NCBI RefSeq assembly: GCF_036625195.1
Contig: NZ_JAZKUG010000001.1
Coordinates: 1,178,001-1,242,000, forward strand
Direction of reading: 5' to 3'
DNA: 64,000 nt
Source of the DNA: Accumulibacter sp.
Lineage (GTDB): Bacteria; Pseudomonadota; Gammaproteobacteria; Burkholderiales; Rhodocyclaceae
Shown piece after piece: positions 52,986 through 62,139 of this stretch. The notes below the pieces were generated by a model that worked only from the letters and a program-made list of their open reading frames with translations, was not told where the DNA came from and made no database searches. Position numbers and translations under genes: made by a program. The number at the start of each line of letters is the position of its first letter. Position 1 is the first letter of the stretch.

Positions 52986-54004
52986 TACTGCGGCACGCGG
53001 GCGAAGTCGTTGACCTCGACGGTACCGATGGCTTGAACGACGAGGCCGTAGGAAATCCGTTGAAATGTGCGGAAGATGAACAACAGCCCGACCCGCTCCG
53101 GCGGTATCGGGATGACGACGGTGGCGTCGTGTTCGTCGCGCTCGACGACCGTGCGGTTGCGCTCGAGAGCGAGCACGTGACCGATCTCCATGCCGTCGGC
53201 GCGGCCGCGGTTGATGGCGACGATCGATCCCCGGCCGGCAGCATCGACACCACCATAGACCGATATCACTCGGCCGTCGACCGCAAAATCGGGCTTGTGG
53301 GGGACGTAGGGAACCAGCTCCGGACGTACTAACGGCACCAGGCGGTCGCCACGTCCGATCTCCTCCTTCGACGTCAAGATCTCGAAGGTGGCCGGATTGC
53401 CGGGCTCGACTTGGCGGGCGGTGCCCAGATAGTAAGCCTGGTAGCCGAGGATCTCGTTGCTTTCCGGATCGACCAGGGGCTTGCCTTGGCGGTAGATTTG
53501 CCATCCGCGCTGGCCGGGATCAGCATCGGCGACATAGGCCCTATCGCCGCGGCCGAGGAAGAGGCGATCGGGCGGCAGGGCGACGATGCGTGCAGCGTTC
53601 GCGAGTCCGTCCTTGTCGACGATCAGCGGCTCGGAAAGGAAAGGGCGGATCTCGTTCGGCGGAATCGGCGGTACGCCCGGGTCGATCCCCTCGGCGTAAA
53701 TCTGGGGCAGCAGCTTGGCACTCTGCAGCCGCAGCCATGGTGTGCCGTCGGCGTGGCGTTCGAGGACGATGACGTCTCCCGGGTAGATGCGGTGCGGATT
53801 GCGGATCTCGGATCGGTTCATGCGCCAGATCAGCGGCCATTCCCACGGGTTCTTGAGGAACTTGCCGGCGATTCCCCAGAGCGTGTCTCCAGGGACGACG
53901 ATATGTCTTTCGGGAGCACCGCTGGCCAGCTCGAGGCCTTGACCGGCGGCGCCGGACATTCCGCCAAGCGTGGCCAGGATGAAGGCGAACAGGAAGCGGA
54001 TCAT
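52985..54004 (-). CDS. Exported LysM-domain protein
   Basis: 339 residues. Signal peptide MIRFLFAFILATLGGMSGAA, then a LysM domain (ERHIVVPGDTLWGIAGKFLK, then PHRIYPGDVIVLERHADG) that binds peptidoglycan. The remaining 230 residues (QAYYLGTARQVEPGNPATFE, VSVYGGVDAAGRGSIVAINRG-type stretches) form a conserved beta-rich domain found in the LysM proteins that precede dprA in betaproteobacteria. Periplasmic; exact role unknown. It diverges from def. Confidence 0.85.
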   Translation of the reverse strand: MIRFLFAFILATLGGMSGAAGQGLELASGAPERHIVVPGDTLWGIAGKFLKNPWEWPLIWRMNRSEIRNPHRIYPGDVIVLERHADGTPWLRLQSAKLLPQIYAEGIDPGVPPIPPNEIRPFLSEPLIVDKDGLANAARIVALPPDRLFLGRGDRAYVADADPGQRGWQIYRQGKPLVDPESNEILGYQAYYLGTARQVEPGNPATFEILTSKEEIGRGDRLVPLVRPELVPYVPHKPDFAVDGRVISVYGGVDAAGRGSIVAINRGRADGMEIGHVLALERNRTVVERDEHDATVVIPIPPERVGLLFIFRTFQRISYGLVVQAIGTVEVNDFARVPQ

Positions 54005-54185
54005 CGTGTTATCCTCGTACGTGTAGCCGCACTCTCGGGGGAACTCAGGGTCACTGCTCCTGTCGGAGCGTAGCGATTGGGCAGCCCGGCCGCCAAGCTT
54101 CCGGTGCGTGCGATACACGGACGCCGGCATTGTCGAGACACTGCCTTAAATTCTGCACGTAGTTACTTATTCGATCAAGTTTTTT

Positions 54186-54689
54186 ATGTCTTTGCTGCCG
54201 ATACTTCGTTTCCCCGACCCACGTCTGAAAAAGGTTGCCGCGCCGGTGGTGGCCATCGATGACGGCATACGCCGGCTGGCGCGCGACATGGCCGAGACAA
54301 TGTACGAGGCGCCGGGGATCGGTCTGGCGGCGACACAGGTCGACGTGCACCTGCGTTTGATTGTCGTCGATGCATCCGAAACCCGCGACCAGTTGCTCGT
54401 GCTCATCAATCCGGAAGTCCAGGCGCAGGATGGATCTCAGAAGTGCGAGGAGGGCTGTCTGTCGGTACCGGGCATCTACGAACGGGTCGAAAGGGCCGAG
54501 CATGTGGTGGTGCGCTATCGTGACCTCGACGGGCGGGAACAGATCGTCGAGGCCAGCGGCTTGCTGGCGGTCTGCCTGCAGCATGAAATCGACCACCTCC
54601 AGGGGCGGGTATTCGTCGAGCACTTGTCACAACTGAAGCAGTTGCGCATCCGTAGCAAGCTGGCCAAGCAGGCACGGATCACTGCATGA
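54186..54689 (+). CDS. def: Peptide deformylase
   Basis: 167 residues with the three deformylase motifs: GIGLAATQVDV, EEGCLSVPGIY and QHEIDHLQG, the last two giving the Cys and two His metal ligands. It removes the formyl group from new polypeptides. The ATGA overlap with fmt is the usual operon. Confidence 0.96.
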   Translation: MSLLPILRFPDPRLKKVAAPVVAIDDGIRRLARDMAETMYEAPGIGLAATQVDVHLRLIVVDASETRDQLLVLINPEVQAQDGSQKCEEGCLSVPGIYERVERAEHVVVRYRDLDGREQIVEASGLLAVCLQHEIDHLQGRVFVEHLSQLKQLRIRSKLAKQARITA

Positions 54690-55612
54690 GGCTGGGCTTC
54701 GCCGGGACGCCCGAGTTCGCAGCCGTTGCCCTGCGGGCCGTGCTGGCAGCCGGCCACGCGGTCGAGCTGGTGCTGACGCAGCCCGATCGTGCCGCAGGCC
54801 GTGGTCTGGCCCAGCGTCCGTCGCCGGTGAAGCGGTTGGCCCAAGTCGCGGGACTCAGGCTCCTGCAACCACCGACACTGCGTGACGCGGTCGTCCAGCA
54901 AGAGATTCGTTGCCGCGAGTTGGAGGTCCTGGTCGTCGCCGCTTACGGTCTGATCCTGCCGCAGGCCATTCTCGACCTGCCGCTGCGGGGCTGCATCAAC
55001 ATCCACGCCTCGCTGCTGCCACGCTGGCGGGGCGCGGCACCGATCCAGCGCGCCATTCTGGCGGGAGATCGGGAGACCGGCATCAGCATCATGCAGATGG
55101 ACGCCGGGCTGGACAGCGGTCCGGTGTTGTTGTCGGCGGTGCAGGACATTCGTGACGATGACACCGCCGCTTCGCTACACGACCGGCTGGCCGAGATGGG
55201 TGCCGGCCTCGTGCTCGAGGTGCTCGATCGACTGCCGTTCGCCGGCTGCGAGCAGCCGGCGGAAGGGATTACTTACGCTGCCAAGATCGACAAGGCTGAG
55301 ACTGTGCTCGACTGGCGCCAGCCTGCCGCGCAGCTCGCACGGCAGGTGCGAGCGTTCAATCCGCTGCCGGTGGCCCGTTGCATGCTGGGGGGCAACGTGC
55401 TCAAGGTCTGGGCGGCAACTCCGCTGGCTGCGAGCGGCTCTCCCGGCCTGATCCTCGCAGCTGGCCGGGACGGCCTGCTGATTGCCTGTGGAGAAGGAGC
55501 CCTGCGCATCGAAGAAGTGCAGCAGGCAGGGGGTCGGCGCATGTCGGCAGCAGATTTCCTCAACGGCACAGCGGTGCGGGTTGGCTCCCGCTGCACCTTG
55601 GTGGCGCCCTGA
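54686..55612 (+). CDS. fmt: Methionyl-tRNA formyltransferase
   Basis: 308 residues. Formyl-transfer domain with MRLGFAGTPEFAAVALRAVL, INIHASLLPRWRGAAPIQRA and GDRETGISIMQMDAGLDSGP, and the C-terminal tRNA-binding domain (RQVRAFNPLPVAR). It makes the formyl-Met-tRNA that def later acts on. Confidence 0.96.
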   Translation: MRLGFAGTPEFAAVALRAVLAAGHAVELVLTQPDRAAGRGLAQRPSPVKRLAQVAGLRLLQPPTLRDAVVQQEIRCRELEVLVVAAYGLILPQAILDLPLRGCINIHASLLPRWRGAAPIQRAILAGDRETGISIMQMDAGLDSGPVLLSAVQDIRDDDTAASLHDRLAEMGAGLVLEVLDRLPFAGCEQPAEGITYAAKIDKAETVLDWRQPAAQLARQVRAFNPLPVARCMLGGNVLKVWAATPLAASGSPGLILAAGRDGLLIACGEGALRIEEVQQAGGRRMSAADFLNGTAVRVGSRCTLVAP

Positions 55613-55656
55613 AGTGGCCTGTTGGCGCCTCGATAAAGGGCGCTGCCGGTTGGTCT

Positions 55657-56652
55657 TCAGTCTCCGCTGACGCATGTTCCACGTGAAACACCACGCATGT
55701 CCGGCTGCCTGGATGCCTTTCCGCTGGGAGCCTCGCGGCTTGCCAGCACGGTACGCAACAGATCGGCGAGTCGGTAGCCGGCCTCGCTGACGCGGCGATT
55801 GGCGATCTCCACCGCCTGCCGGTGAAAGTCGTGACCGATCGTCGGTACCTCTTGGCCACTTGGCGGGTACGCATGGTCACGCGCGAGGCGCCAGCTCTCG
55901 TCGATCAACCGCGCCGCCTCCGTTTCCCTTGGCGGTGGCGCATGGCGGCTCGTGAGGCTGCTGACCGCGGCTGCCAGACGGCTGTCGCGCAGCCACGGCG
56001 GGCCTGGCAGATCGTCCCAGTAGCGGTGCAGTGTCGTCTCGGGGTGGCGCGTGTTGAACGGATTGACGATGCGGACCGTGTTGCCGCCCTGATCACTTCT
56101 GCCGTCAGGCAAGTAGCGACTGGCAGCGTGCAACGGCTGATGCGCGTCTCCGACCAGGTGAATCAGCCAAGGCAAAGCGTAGGCACGCTCCGCCGGACTG
56201 GCGTGAGGGTTGCCGACCACCCGGGCCAGCCTCTCGATCTGCCGTTCGATGTCACCCGCTGGCGCCTTGCGGACTGTTGCGCCCTCGAGAGGCCGGTCGA
56301 CGTAATGCCAGTCGAGCCGTCGCTCCATGTCCGGGAAGCCAGGCAACGTCGGCGTCGGTTCCTCGTTACCGGCGGTATAGAAGCGCTGGTCGCGGCGGAT
56401 GTCGTCGGGCCAGGTAGAAGCTTCGACAAAAGCGCTTCGGCCAGGATCACCGTCCTTGCTGCGTGCCAGCCAGCGGCCGAAATCGGGATGCCCGCGAAGG
56501 ATCGTCGTCACCGCGGCCTGGCAGGCGTGGTCGAGCTTCTCCCAGGCAATCATGGCGCTGATGCGATGGCCAGCGGCGTTCCACGCCGCTGCTGTCGGCG
56601 CGAGGCCGAGCAGCAGGAGCAGCAGGATGGCTTTGCCTGACGTTCGCAGCAT
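55657..56652 (-). CDS. Secreted S1/P1-type zinc nuclease
   Basis: 331 residues from the ATG at 56652. Signal peptide MLRTSGKAILLLLLLGLAPT, cleavage expected before the invariant Trp in AAAWNAAGHRIS, whose amino group and side chains bind zinc. Further ligands are in STWPDDIR, RLDWHYVD and LVGDAHQPLHAASRY, and a Q-G-G-N motif (SDQGGNTVRI). All three-zinc-site positions appear intact. It would cut single-stranded DNA/RNA in the periplasm or outside. The last residues (GVSRGTC) are encoded by a parS site. Divergent from rsmB. Confidence 0.88.
   Translation of the reverse strand: MLRTSGKAILLLLLLGLAPTAAAWNAAGHRISAMIAWEKLDHACQAAVTTILRGHPDFGRWLARSKDGDPGRSAFVEASTWPDDIRRDQRFYTAGNEEPTPTLPGFPDMERRLDWHYVDRPLEGATVRKAPAGDIERQIERLARVVGNPHASPAERAYALPWLIHLVGDAHQPLHAASRYLPDGRSDQGGNTVRIVNPFNTRHPETTLHRYWDDLPGPPWLRDSRLAAAVSSLTSRHAPPPRETEAARLIDESWRLARDHAYPPSGQEVPTIGHDFHRQAVEIANRRVSEAGYRLADLLRTVLASREAPSGKASRQPDMRGVSRGTCVSGD
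55675..55690 (+). promoter_or_regulatory. parS site 2, inside the 3' end of the nuclease gene
   Basis: TGTTCCACGTGAAACA, a full match to the parS consensus TGTTNCACGTGAAACA and the same sequence as site 1 in opposite orientation. It lies within the last codons of the S1/P1 nuclease gene on the other strand. Confidence 0.9.
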
Positions 56653-56729
56653 GCATGCATTATCGGCCCTCGGTGCCCGGCTCGCCAGTTGCCGGCATCG
56701 TGCTAAACTCGCCGCACTCTTGAACGCCG

Positions 56730-58079
56730 ATGAAAACCCAGCGCTTGCCCTCACCAACAGCCGCCCCGTCGCCGCGCGCCCAGCGGGTTCGCGGTGGGGC
56801 ATCGGCCAGCCAGCCCAGTCGGCTGCCACCCGATTCGCTGGCCTTCAGCCTGCTGCTGGCGGCACGTGTCCTGGCTGCCGTGCGCGTTGGACGGAGTTTG
56901 ACGCAAGCTCTGGCGCCGCTGGCCAGTGAGCCTGCTTCTGCCCGCGCCGAGGCGCAGGATGCCGCTTACGCGACGCTGCGGCGCTACGGCTGCGGCGAGT
57001 TCCTCCTGCGCCGCCTGCTCGCCAAGGCGTTGCCGCATCCGGAGACCGAGGCACTTCTGCTGGCCGCGCTGTATCGCCTCCAGTCGCGACCGGAGAGCGC
57101 CTACGTGGTGGTGGACCAAGCGGTGACGGCGGCTGGCGAACTGGCGGAAGGCGCCTTCAAGGGACTGGTCAACGCGGTCTTGCGCAACTACCTGCGCCAG
57201 CGAGAGGACCTCGAGCGCGCGATGCTCGACGACGAGGAGGCGAGACATCAGCACCCGGCGTGGTGGTTGAAGCGGCTTCGCCGCGGATACCCAGACTGCT
57301 GGCAGCGGATCGTCGCTTTCGCCAACCGGCCGCCGCCGATGACACTGCGCGTCAATCGGCGGCGCTGTTGCGTCGCGGAGTACGCGGCGAGGCTGAATGC
57401 CGCCGGCCTCACCGCGCGGCCCATCGGCCCGGCTGGCTTGTTGCTGGCCGACGCGGTTGCCGTGGACGCGTTACCCGGTTTTGCCGATGGCCTGGTGTCG
57501 ATCCAGGATGCGGGGGCGCAGCGTGCCGCCGAGTTGCTGGCGCCACAGGCGGGCCAACGCGTTCTCGACGCATGCGCGGCTCCGGGAGGCAAGACCTGCC
57601 ACCTTCTCGAACTGGCCGACGTCGAGTTGCTGGCGCTCGACGTCCAGGAAAGCAGGGTGCGAAGGATCAGAGACAACCTGCATCGCCTGCGCCTGCCCGC
57701 GACGGTGGTACTGGCGGACTGCCGGCGGAGTCCGGATTGGTGGGACGGACGAACCTTCGACCTCATACTCGCCGATGTGCCCTGTTCGTCTTCCGGTGTC
57801 GTGCGACGGCACCCGGACATCAAGTACCTGCGCCGCCAGAGCGACATCAGGCAGTTCGTTCACCTGCAGCGGGAAATCCTCGATGGCCTGTGGCCCTTGC
57901 TCAAGGCGGGCGGAAAGATGCTCTATGCGACCTGCTCGCTGTTTGAGGAGGAGAATGCGGCGCAGATCGACGCTTTTCTCTTTCGCCAGGCCGCTGCCAG
58001 GTGCCTGACCGAGGAACGCTTGCTGCCCCGGGAAGAACATGACGGATTCTATTATGCGCTACTGGAGAAGGCTGCTTAA
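56730..58079 (+). CDS. rsmB: 16S rRNA (cytosine-967-C5)-methyltransferase
   Basis: 449 residues. N-terminal NusB-like domain (QTYAT-like AAYATLRRYGCGEFLLRRLL), then the Rossmann methyltransferase: AdoMet motif DACAAPGGKTCHLLEL, Cys in LADVPCSSSGVVRRHPDIKY and the catalytic Cys in YATCSLFEEENAAQ. A basic, Ser/Pro-rich 30-residue N-terminal extension precedes the family start. Overlaps the DUF4390 gene by 41 bases. Confidence 0.94.
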   Translation: MKTQRLPSPTAAPSPRAQRVRGGASASQPSRLPPDSLAFSLLLAARVLAAVRVGRSLTQALAPLASEPASARAEAQDAAYATLRRYGCGEFLLRRLLAKALPHPETEALLLAALYRLQSRPESAYVVVDQAVTAAGELAEGAFKGLVNAVLRNYLRQREDLERAMLDDEEARHQHPAWWLKRLRRGYPDCWQRIVAFANRPPPMTLRVNRRRCCVAEYAARLNAAGLTARPIGPAGLLLADAVAVDALPGFADGLVSIQDAGAQRAAELLAPQAGQRVLDACAAPGGKTCHLLELADVELLALDVQESRVRRIRDNLHRLRLPATVVLADCRRSPDWWDGRTFDLILADVPCSSSGVVRRHPDIKYLRRQSDIRQFVHLQREILDGLWPLLKAGGKMLYATCSLFEEENAAQIDAFLFRQAAARCLTEERLLPREEHDGFYYALLEKAA

Positions 58080-58680
58080 CGCCTGGCTTTGCGGCCTGCT
58101 GCTGTTCGGGTCTTCCACCATCCTGGCTTCCGACATCAGTGTCCGCAACCCCGTTCTTTCGCCCAGCGACGAAGGCTACCTGCTGTCGGCTGACTTCAAC
58201 ATCAATCTGAATGCCCGCCTCGACGACGCCATAGCACGCGGGGTCACACTGTACTTCGTCGTCGACTTCGAACTGACACGGGCGCGTTGGTACTGGCTCG
58301 ACGAACAGGTGATCAGTCGCAGCCAGACCTTTCAGCTTTCCTACCACGCCCTCACCCGCCAGTACCGCCTTTCGAGCGGCGCCCTGCATCAGAGCTTCAC
58401 TTCGCTCGATGACGCACAGCGGATCCTGTCACGCCTGCGCAACTGGCTTGTTCTCGAGCGCGGTGCCTTAAGATTTGGGGAGAGCTACCAGGCCGCCGTC
58501 CGCATGCGCCTCGACTTGAGCCAGATGCCGAAGACCTTTCAGGTCAACGCCCTTGCCAACCGCGACTGGAATCTGTCGTCGGAGTGGGCGCGATGGATTT
58601 TCACCCCGTCGGAACTCGTCGTACCGGTGGTGCCCTCGGCAGTGCCCGTACCCGCCGCCGCCGTTTCCGACAGCAGATGA
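58039..58680 (+). CDS. DUF4390 domain-containing exported protein
   Basis: 213 residues (alternative ATG at 58054). Signal peptide RYWRRLLNAWLCGLLLFGSS, then DUF4390 with GYLLSADFNINLNARLDDAI, YFVVDFELTRARWYW and LRLDLSQMPKTFQ-type ends. It is nearly always located between rsmB and ntrY in betaproteobacteria; function unknown. The stop overlaps the ntrY start as ATGA. Confidence 0.86.
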   Translation: MTDSIMRYWRRLLNAWLCGLLLFGSSTILASDISVRNPVLSPSDEGYLLSADFNINLNARLDDAIARGVTLYFVVDFELTRARWYWLDEQVISRSQTFQLSYHALTRQYRLSSGALHQSFTSLDDAQRILSRLRNWLVLERGALRFGESYQAAVRMRLDLSQMPKTFQVNALANRDWNLSSEWARWIFTPSELVVPVVPSAVPVPAAAVSDSR

Positions 58681-60830
58681 AGAGCCTGATCGTCGCCGCC
58701 GCCTCCTTTGGCGGCATCCTGCTGTTTCTCCTTGCTTCGGCGAGCGCCAATACGGCGCTGTTCGCCAGCCACTATCCGTGGTTGCTCGGCCTCAACGCCA
58801 TCGTCGCGCTTTCGCTCCTGGCACTGATCGCCTGGCAGTTGCACGCCCTCTGGCGGGAGCACCGGGCGCATGTCTTCGGTTCGCGTCTCAAGTTGCGCCT
58901 GATGATCATGTTCGGGCTGATGGCGGTGTTGCCCGGTGTCCTGATCTATGCCGTTTCGGTTCAGTTCGTGACCAAGAGCATCGAGACCTGGTTCGATGTC
59001 CGCGTCGAGAAGGCGCTCGAGGCCGGTCTCAACCTCGGACGCAGCGCGCTGGATTCGCTGCTCGAGGATCTGGCGGTGAAGGCACAGATCATGGCGCTCG
59101 AACTGGCCGATCGTTCGGAAACGCAACGGCGGCTCGATCTGAATCGGCTGCGTGAGCAGCACGGGGTGCAGTCGGCAGCGCTGTTCTCGACCAGCGGCGA
59201 ACTGCTGGCGACGGCGACGGGCGATCTGGCGACGCTGCTGCCGTCGCAGCCGGCCGACGAGCAACTCCGCCTGGCCCGCCAGGAGCGCCGATATGCCGTC
59301 ATCGAGGGCAGCGGTGAGAAGGATCTGACGCTGCGCGTCCTGGTCGCCGTCATGCCGGCTGGCCTCGCGGGCGAGACCCGCTTGCTGCAACTCATCGACC
59401 CGGTCCCAAGTGCCTTGGCGCTCAACGCCGACCGGGTGCAGACGGTGTACGCGGACTATCAGGAGCTGTCGCTGGGTCGCGAGGGCCTGACCCGCATCTA
59501 TGCCATGACCCTGACGTTGACGGTGCTGCTGGCACTGTTCACGGCCATCGCCCTGGCCTTCGTTCTTGCCCGTCGCCTGTCGGCGCCGCTGTCCATTCTC
59601 GCCGAGGGAACGCAGGCCGTGGCCGCCGGCGACTACACGCCCCGTCAGGCGGTCTACAGTCGCGACGAACTCGGCGTTCTGACCCGCTCTTTCAAACAGA
59701 TGACCAGCCAGCTCGACGAGGCGCGGCGCGACAGCGAGCGCCACCGCAGCGAACTGGAAGCGGCTCGCGCCTACCTCGAATCGATCCTCGCCAACCTCTC
59801 GGCCGGTGTCTTGGTCTTCGACCGGCGCTTGGTCCTGCGAACCGTCAACCAGGGTGCGTCGACCATCCTGTCTGACGATTTCGACGGCTTGCTGGGTCAG
59901 CCGGCCGATCTCTGGGTGCGCCAGCAGTTGCTCGGGAAGGCGATCGACCGCGCCTTCGTCCACCACGAGCGTCGCGAATGGCAGGAAGAGATCGAACTCG
60001 ATCACGCCGGTGGCCTGCCGCAGATTCTGCTCCTGCGTGGCACCGAACTGCCCGCCGAGTCACACGGAGGCTATGTCGTCGTGTTCGACGACGTCACGCG
60101 ACTGATCGCCGCGCAGCGCAGCGCGGCCTGGGGCGAGGTGGCGCGCCGTTTGGCGCACGAGATCAAGAACCCGCTGACGCCGATCCAGCTCTCCGCCGAG
60201 CGCTTGCAGATGAAGCTTGCCGATCACCTGAGTGGCGCTGACGCCGAGATGCTCGACCGGGCGACGCGAACGATCATCACCCAGGTGCAGGCGATGAAGC
60301 GCATGGTCAACGATTTCAGCGACTACGCGCGTTTGCCGGCACCCGACCTGGCGGCGGTCGACCTGAATGCGCTGATCGCCGAGGTACTCGGCCTTTACGA
60401 GACCTCCGGCGTGCACATCAAGCGCAAGCTCAACCTCAGGTTGCCGCTGGTTCTCGGCGACGCCACCCAGTTGCGACAGATCATCCACAATCTCCTGCGC
60501 AACGCCGAAGAGGCCCAGGAGGGGGCCGCTGCGCCATGTGTCGTCATCGTCACCCGCTGCGCAGAGAACATGGCCGAGCTGGTGGTGAAGGACCATGGGC
60601 CCGGGTTTCCGCCCGAGATCATCGCCCGCGTCTTCGAGCCCTACGTCACGACCAAGGCGCGTGGTACCGGACTCGGCTTGGCGATCGTCAAGAAGATCGT
60701 CGATGAGCATCATGGGCGCATCAGCATCAACAACCGTCAGCCGGTCGGCGCAGAGGTCAGCATCAGCCTGCCACTAGCGCCGCAAGCGGACTCCGACAGC
60801 CATTTCAAGAAGACTCTTTCCGGGACCTGA
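58677..60830 (+). CDS. ntrY: NtrY-type membrane sensor histidine kinase
   Basis: 717 residues. Transmembrane helices near residues 4-25, 33-55 and 82-104 and one more at about 280-302, a HAMP domain (RRLSAPLSILAEGTQAVAAG), a PAS domain (LANLSAGVLVFDRRLVLRTV), the phospho-acceptor His in RRLAHEIKNPLTPIQLSAER (about residue 494) and the ATPase boxes IIHNLLRNAEEA, VKDHGPGFP and GTGLGLAIVKKIVDEHHG. It works with the following regulator in nitrogen or redox/envelope control. Confidence 0.92.
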   Translation: MKSLIVAAASFGGILLFLLASASANTALFASHYPWLLGLNAIVALSLLALIAWQLHALWREHRAHVFGSRLKLRLMIMFGLMAVLPGVLIYAVSVQFVTKSIETWFDVRVEKALEAGLNLGRSALDSLLEDLAVKAQIMALELADRSETQRRLDLNRLREQHGVQSAALFSTSGELLATATGDLATLLPSQPADEQLRLARQERRYAVIEGSGEKDLTLRVLVAVMPAGLAGETRLLQLIDPVPSALALNADRVQTVYADYQELSLGREGLTRIYAMTLTLTVLLALFTAIALAFVLARRLSAPLSILAEGTQAVAAGDYTPRQAVYSRDELGVLTRSFKQMTSQLDEARRDSERHRSELEAARAYLESILANLSAGVLVFDRRLVLRTVNQGASTILSDDFDGLLGQPADLWVRQQLLGKAIDRAFVHHERREWQEEIELDHAGGLPQILLLRGTELPAESHGGYVVVFDDVTRLIAAQRSAAWGEVARRLAHEIKNPLTPIQLSAERLQMKLADHLSGADAEMLDRATRTIITQVQAMKRMVNDFSDYARLPAPDLAAVDLNALIAEVLGLYETSGVHIKRKLNLRLPLVLGDATQLRQIIHNLLRNAEEAQEGAAAPCVVIVTRCAENMAELVVKDHGPGFPPEIIARVFEPYVTTKARGTGLGLAIVKKIVDEHHGRISINNRQPVGAEVSISLPLAPQADSDSHFKKTLSGT

Positions 60831-60832
60831 GC

Positions 60833-62095
60833 ATGGCGCAAGTACTGATCGTCGATGACGAAATGGGCATTCGAGAACTCCTGTCGGAGATCCTGGCCGA
60901 CGAAGGCCACTCGGTATGGCTGGCGGAGAATGCCGCGGCAGCGCGCAGGCTGCGTGCCGAAAGAAGACCGGATCTCGTCCTGCTCGACATCTGGATGCCG
61001 GACACCGATGGCATCTCGCTGCTCAAGGAGTGGTCGGCGGGCGGACTGTTGACGATGCCCGTGGTGATGATGTCGGGGCACGGCACGATCGATTCGGCGG
61101 TCGAGGCGACGCGCATCGGCGCAGCCGATTTCCTCGAGAAGCCGATCGCGCTGCAGAAGCTGCTGCTCACCGTCAAGAAGGCGCTCAAACATGAGACTTT
61201 GCAGGTCAAGAAGCCGCTGACTCTCGATGCCTTTGCCCACTCCCCGCTGTTGAAGGATCTCAAGCGCCGTCTGGAGCAGGCAGCGGCGAAGACGTCCGTA
61301 CTGCTGTTGAAGAGCACCTCGGGTGCGATTGCCGAGATCTGCGCCCGCACACTGCAGACGCCGCTGACCCCCTGGCTCGACCTGTCGACCGCGAGTTCGG
61401 CACTGACGCAGGAGATGCTGCAGAAAGCCAGCGGCGGCGTCGTCTTCATCGCCGATCTGGCGCATCTCGGCAAGCTGCAGCAGATGAGCCTGGCCTTCGC
61501 CCTGGAGCGGCTCGAGCGTCTCAACCTGCAACTGGTGGCGGCTTCCAGCCGGCCGCTGGCAACCCTCGTCGAGTCAGGCTGGGATGCGGCGCTGGTGAGC
61601 CGGCTGGGCGAAGTGTGGGTGGCTCTACCGCAGATCTCGGGTCACGCCGATGATGTGCCGGAGATCGCCTCGCTGCTGCTGGCGCATCTGGCGGAGCGTG
61701 GCGAAGTGCCCTTGCGGCGTTTTTCCAGCGGCGCGCAGAACGCCCTCCGCATGCACCGCTGGCACGGCGAGTGGGCGGAACTGCTTGGCACGGTGCGCAA
61801 CCTCGCCCTCTCCGCGCTCGAGGAGGAGATCAGCAGCGAAGACGTGACCCGTATCCTGCAGACCGAGGTGGTCGAGAACGGCGTGACGCAGGCCTTGCCG
61901 GCGGCCTTTTTCGACCAGCCGTTGCGCGAGGCGCGGGAGGCCTTCGAGAAGATGTACTTCGAGTACCATTTGACTGGCGAACGCGGTAGCATGACGCGTT
62001 TGGCGGAGAAGACCGGTCTCGAACGGACGCACCTCTATCGCAAGTTGAAGCAGCTTGGCCTGAACATCGGCCGGCGTGGCGACGAACGCGACTGA
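60833..62095 (+). CDS. ntrX: NtrX-like response regulator with degenerate AAA+ domain
   Basis: 420 residues. Receiver with phospho-acceptor Asp52 (RRPDLVLLDIWMPDTDG) and Lys in FLEKPIALQ. The central region is placed like a sigma-54 activator ATPase, but the Walker A GxxxxGK is missing (KTSVLLLKSTSGAIAEICAR instead), Walker B is weak (GGVVFIADLAHL) and there is no GAFTGA loop. The C-terminal Fis-type helix-turn-helix (MTRLAEKTGLERTHLYRKLK) is intact. It should bind DNA but not remodel sigma-54 polymerase. Starts 2 nt after ntrY. Confidence 0.9.
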   Translation: MAQVLIVDDEMGIRELLSEILADEGHSVWLAENAAAARRLRAERRPDLVLLDIWMPDTDGISLLKEWSAGGLLTMPVVMMSGHGTIDSAVEATRIGAADFLEKPIALQKLLLTVKKALKHETLQVKKPLTLDAFAHSPLLKDLKRRLEQAAAKTSVLLLKSTSGAIAEICARTLQTPLTPWLDLSTASSALTQEMLQKASGGVVFIADLAHLGKLQQMSLAFALERLERLNLQLVAASSRPLATLVESGWDAALVSRLGEVWVALPQISGHADDVPEIASLLLAHLAERGEVPLRRFSSGAQNALRMHRWHGEWAELLGTVRNLALSALEEEISSEDVTRILQTEVVENGVTQALPAAFFDQPLREAREAFEKMYFEYHLTGERGSMTRLAEKTGLERTHLYRKLKQLGLNIGRRGDERD

Positions 62096-62139
62096 GGCGG
62101 GACCACCGGTTTCCTGCATGTCGGGGCAGAGGAGGGGCA

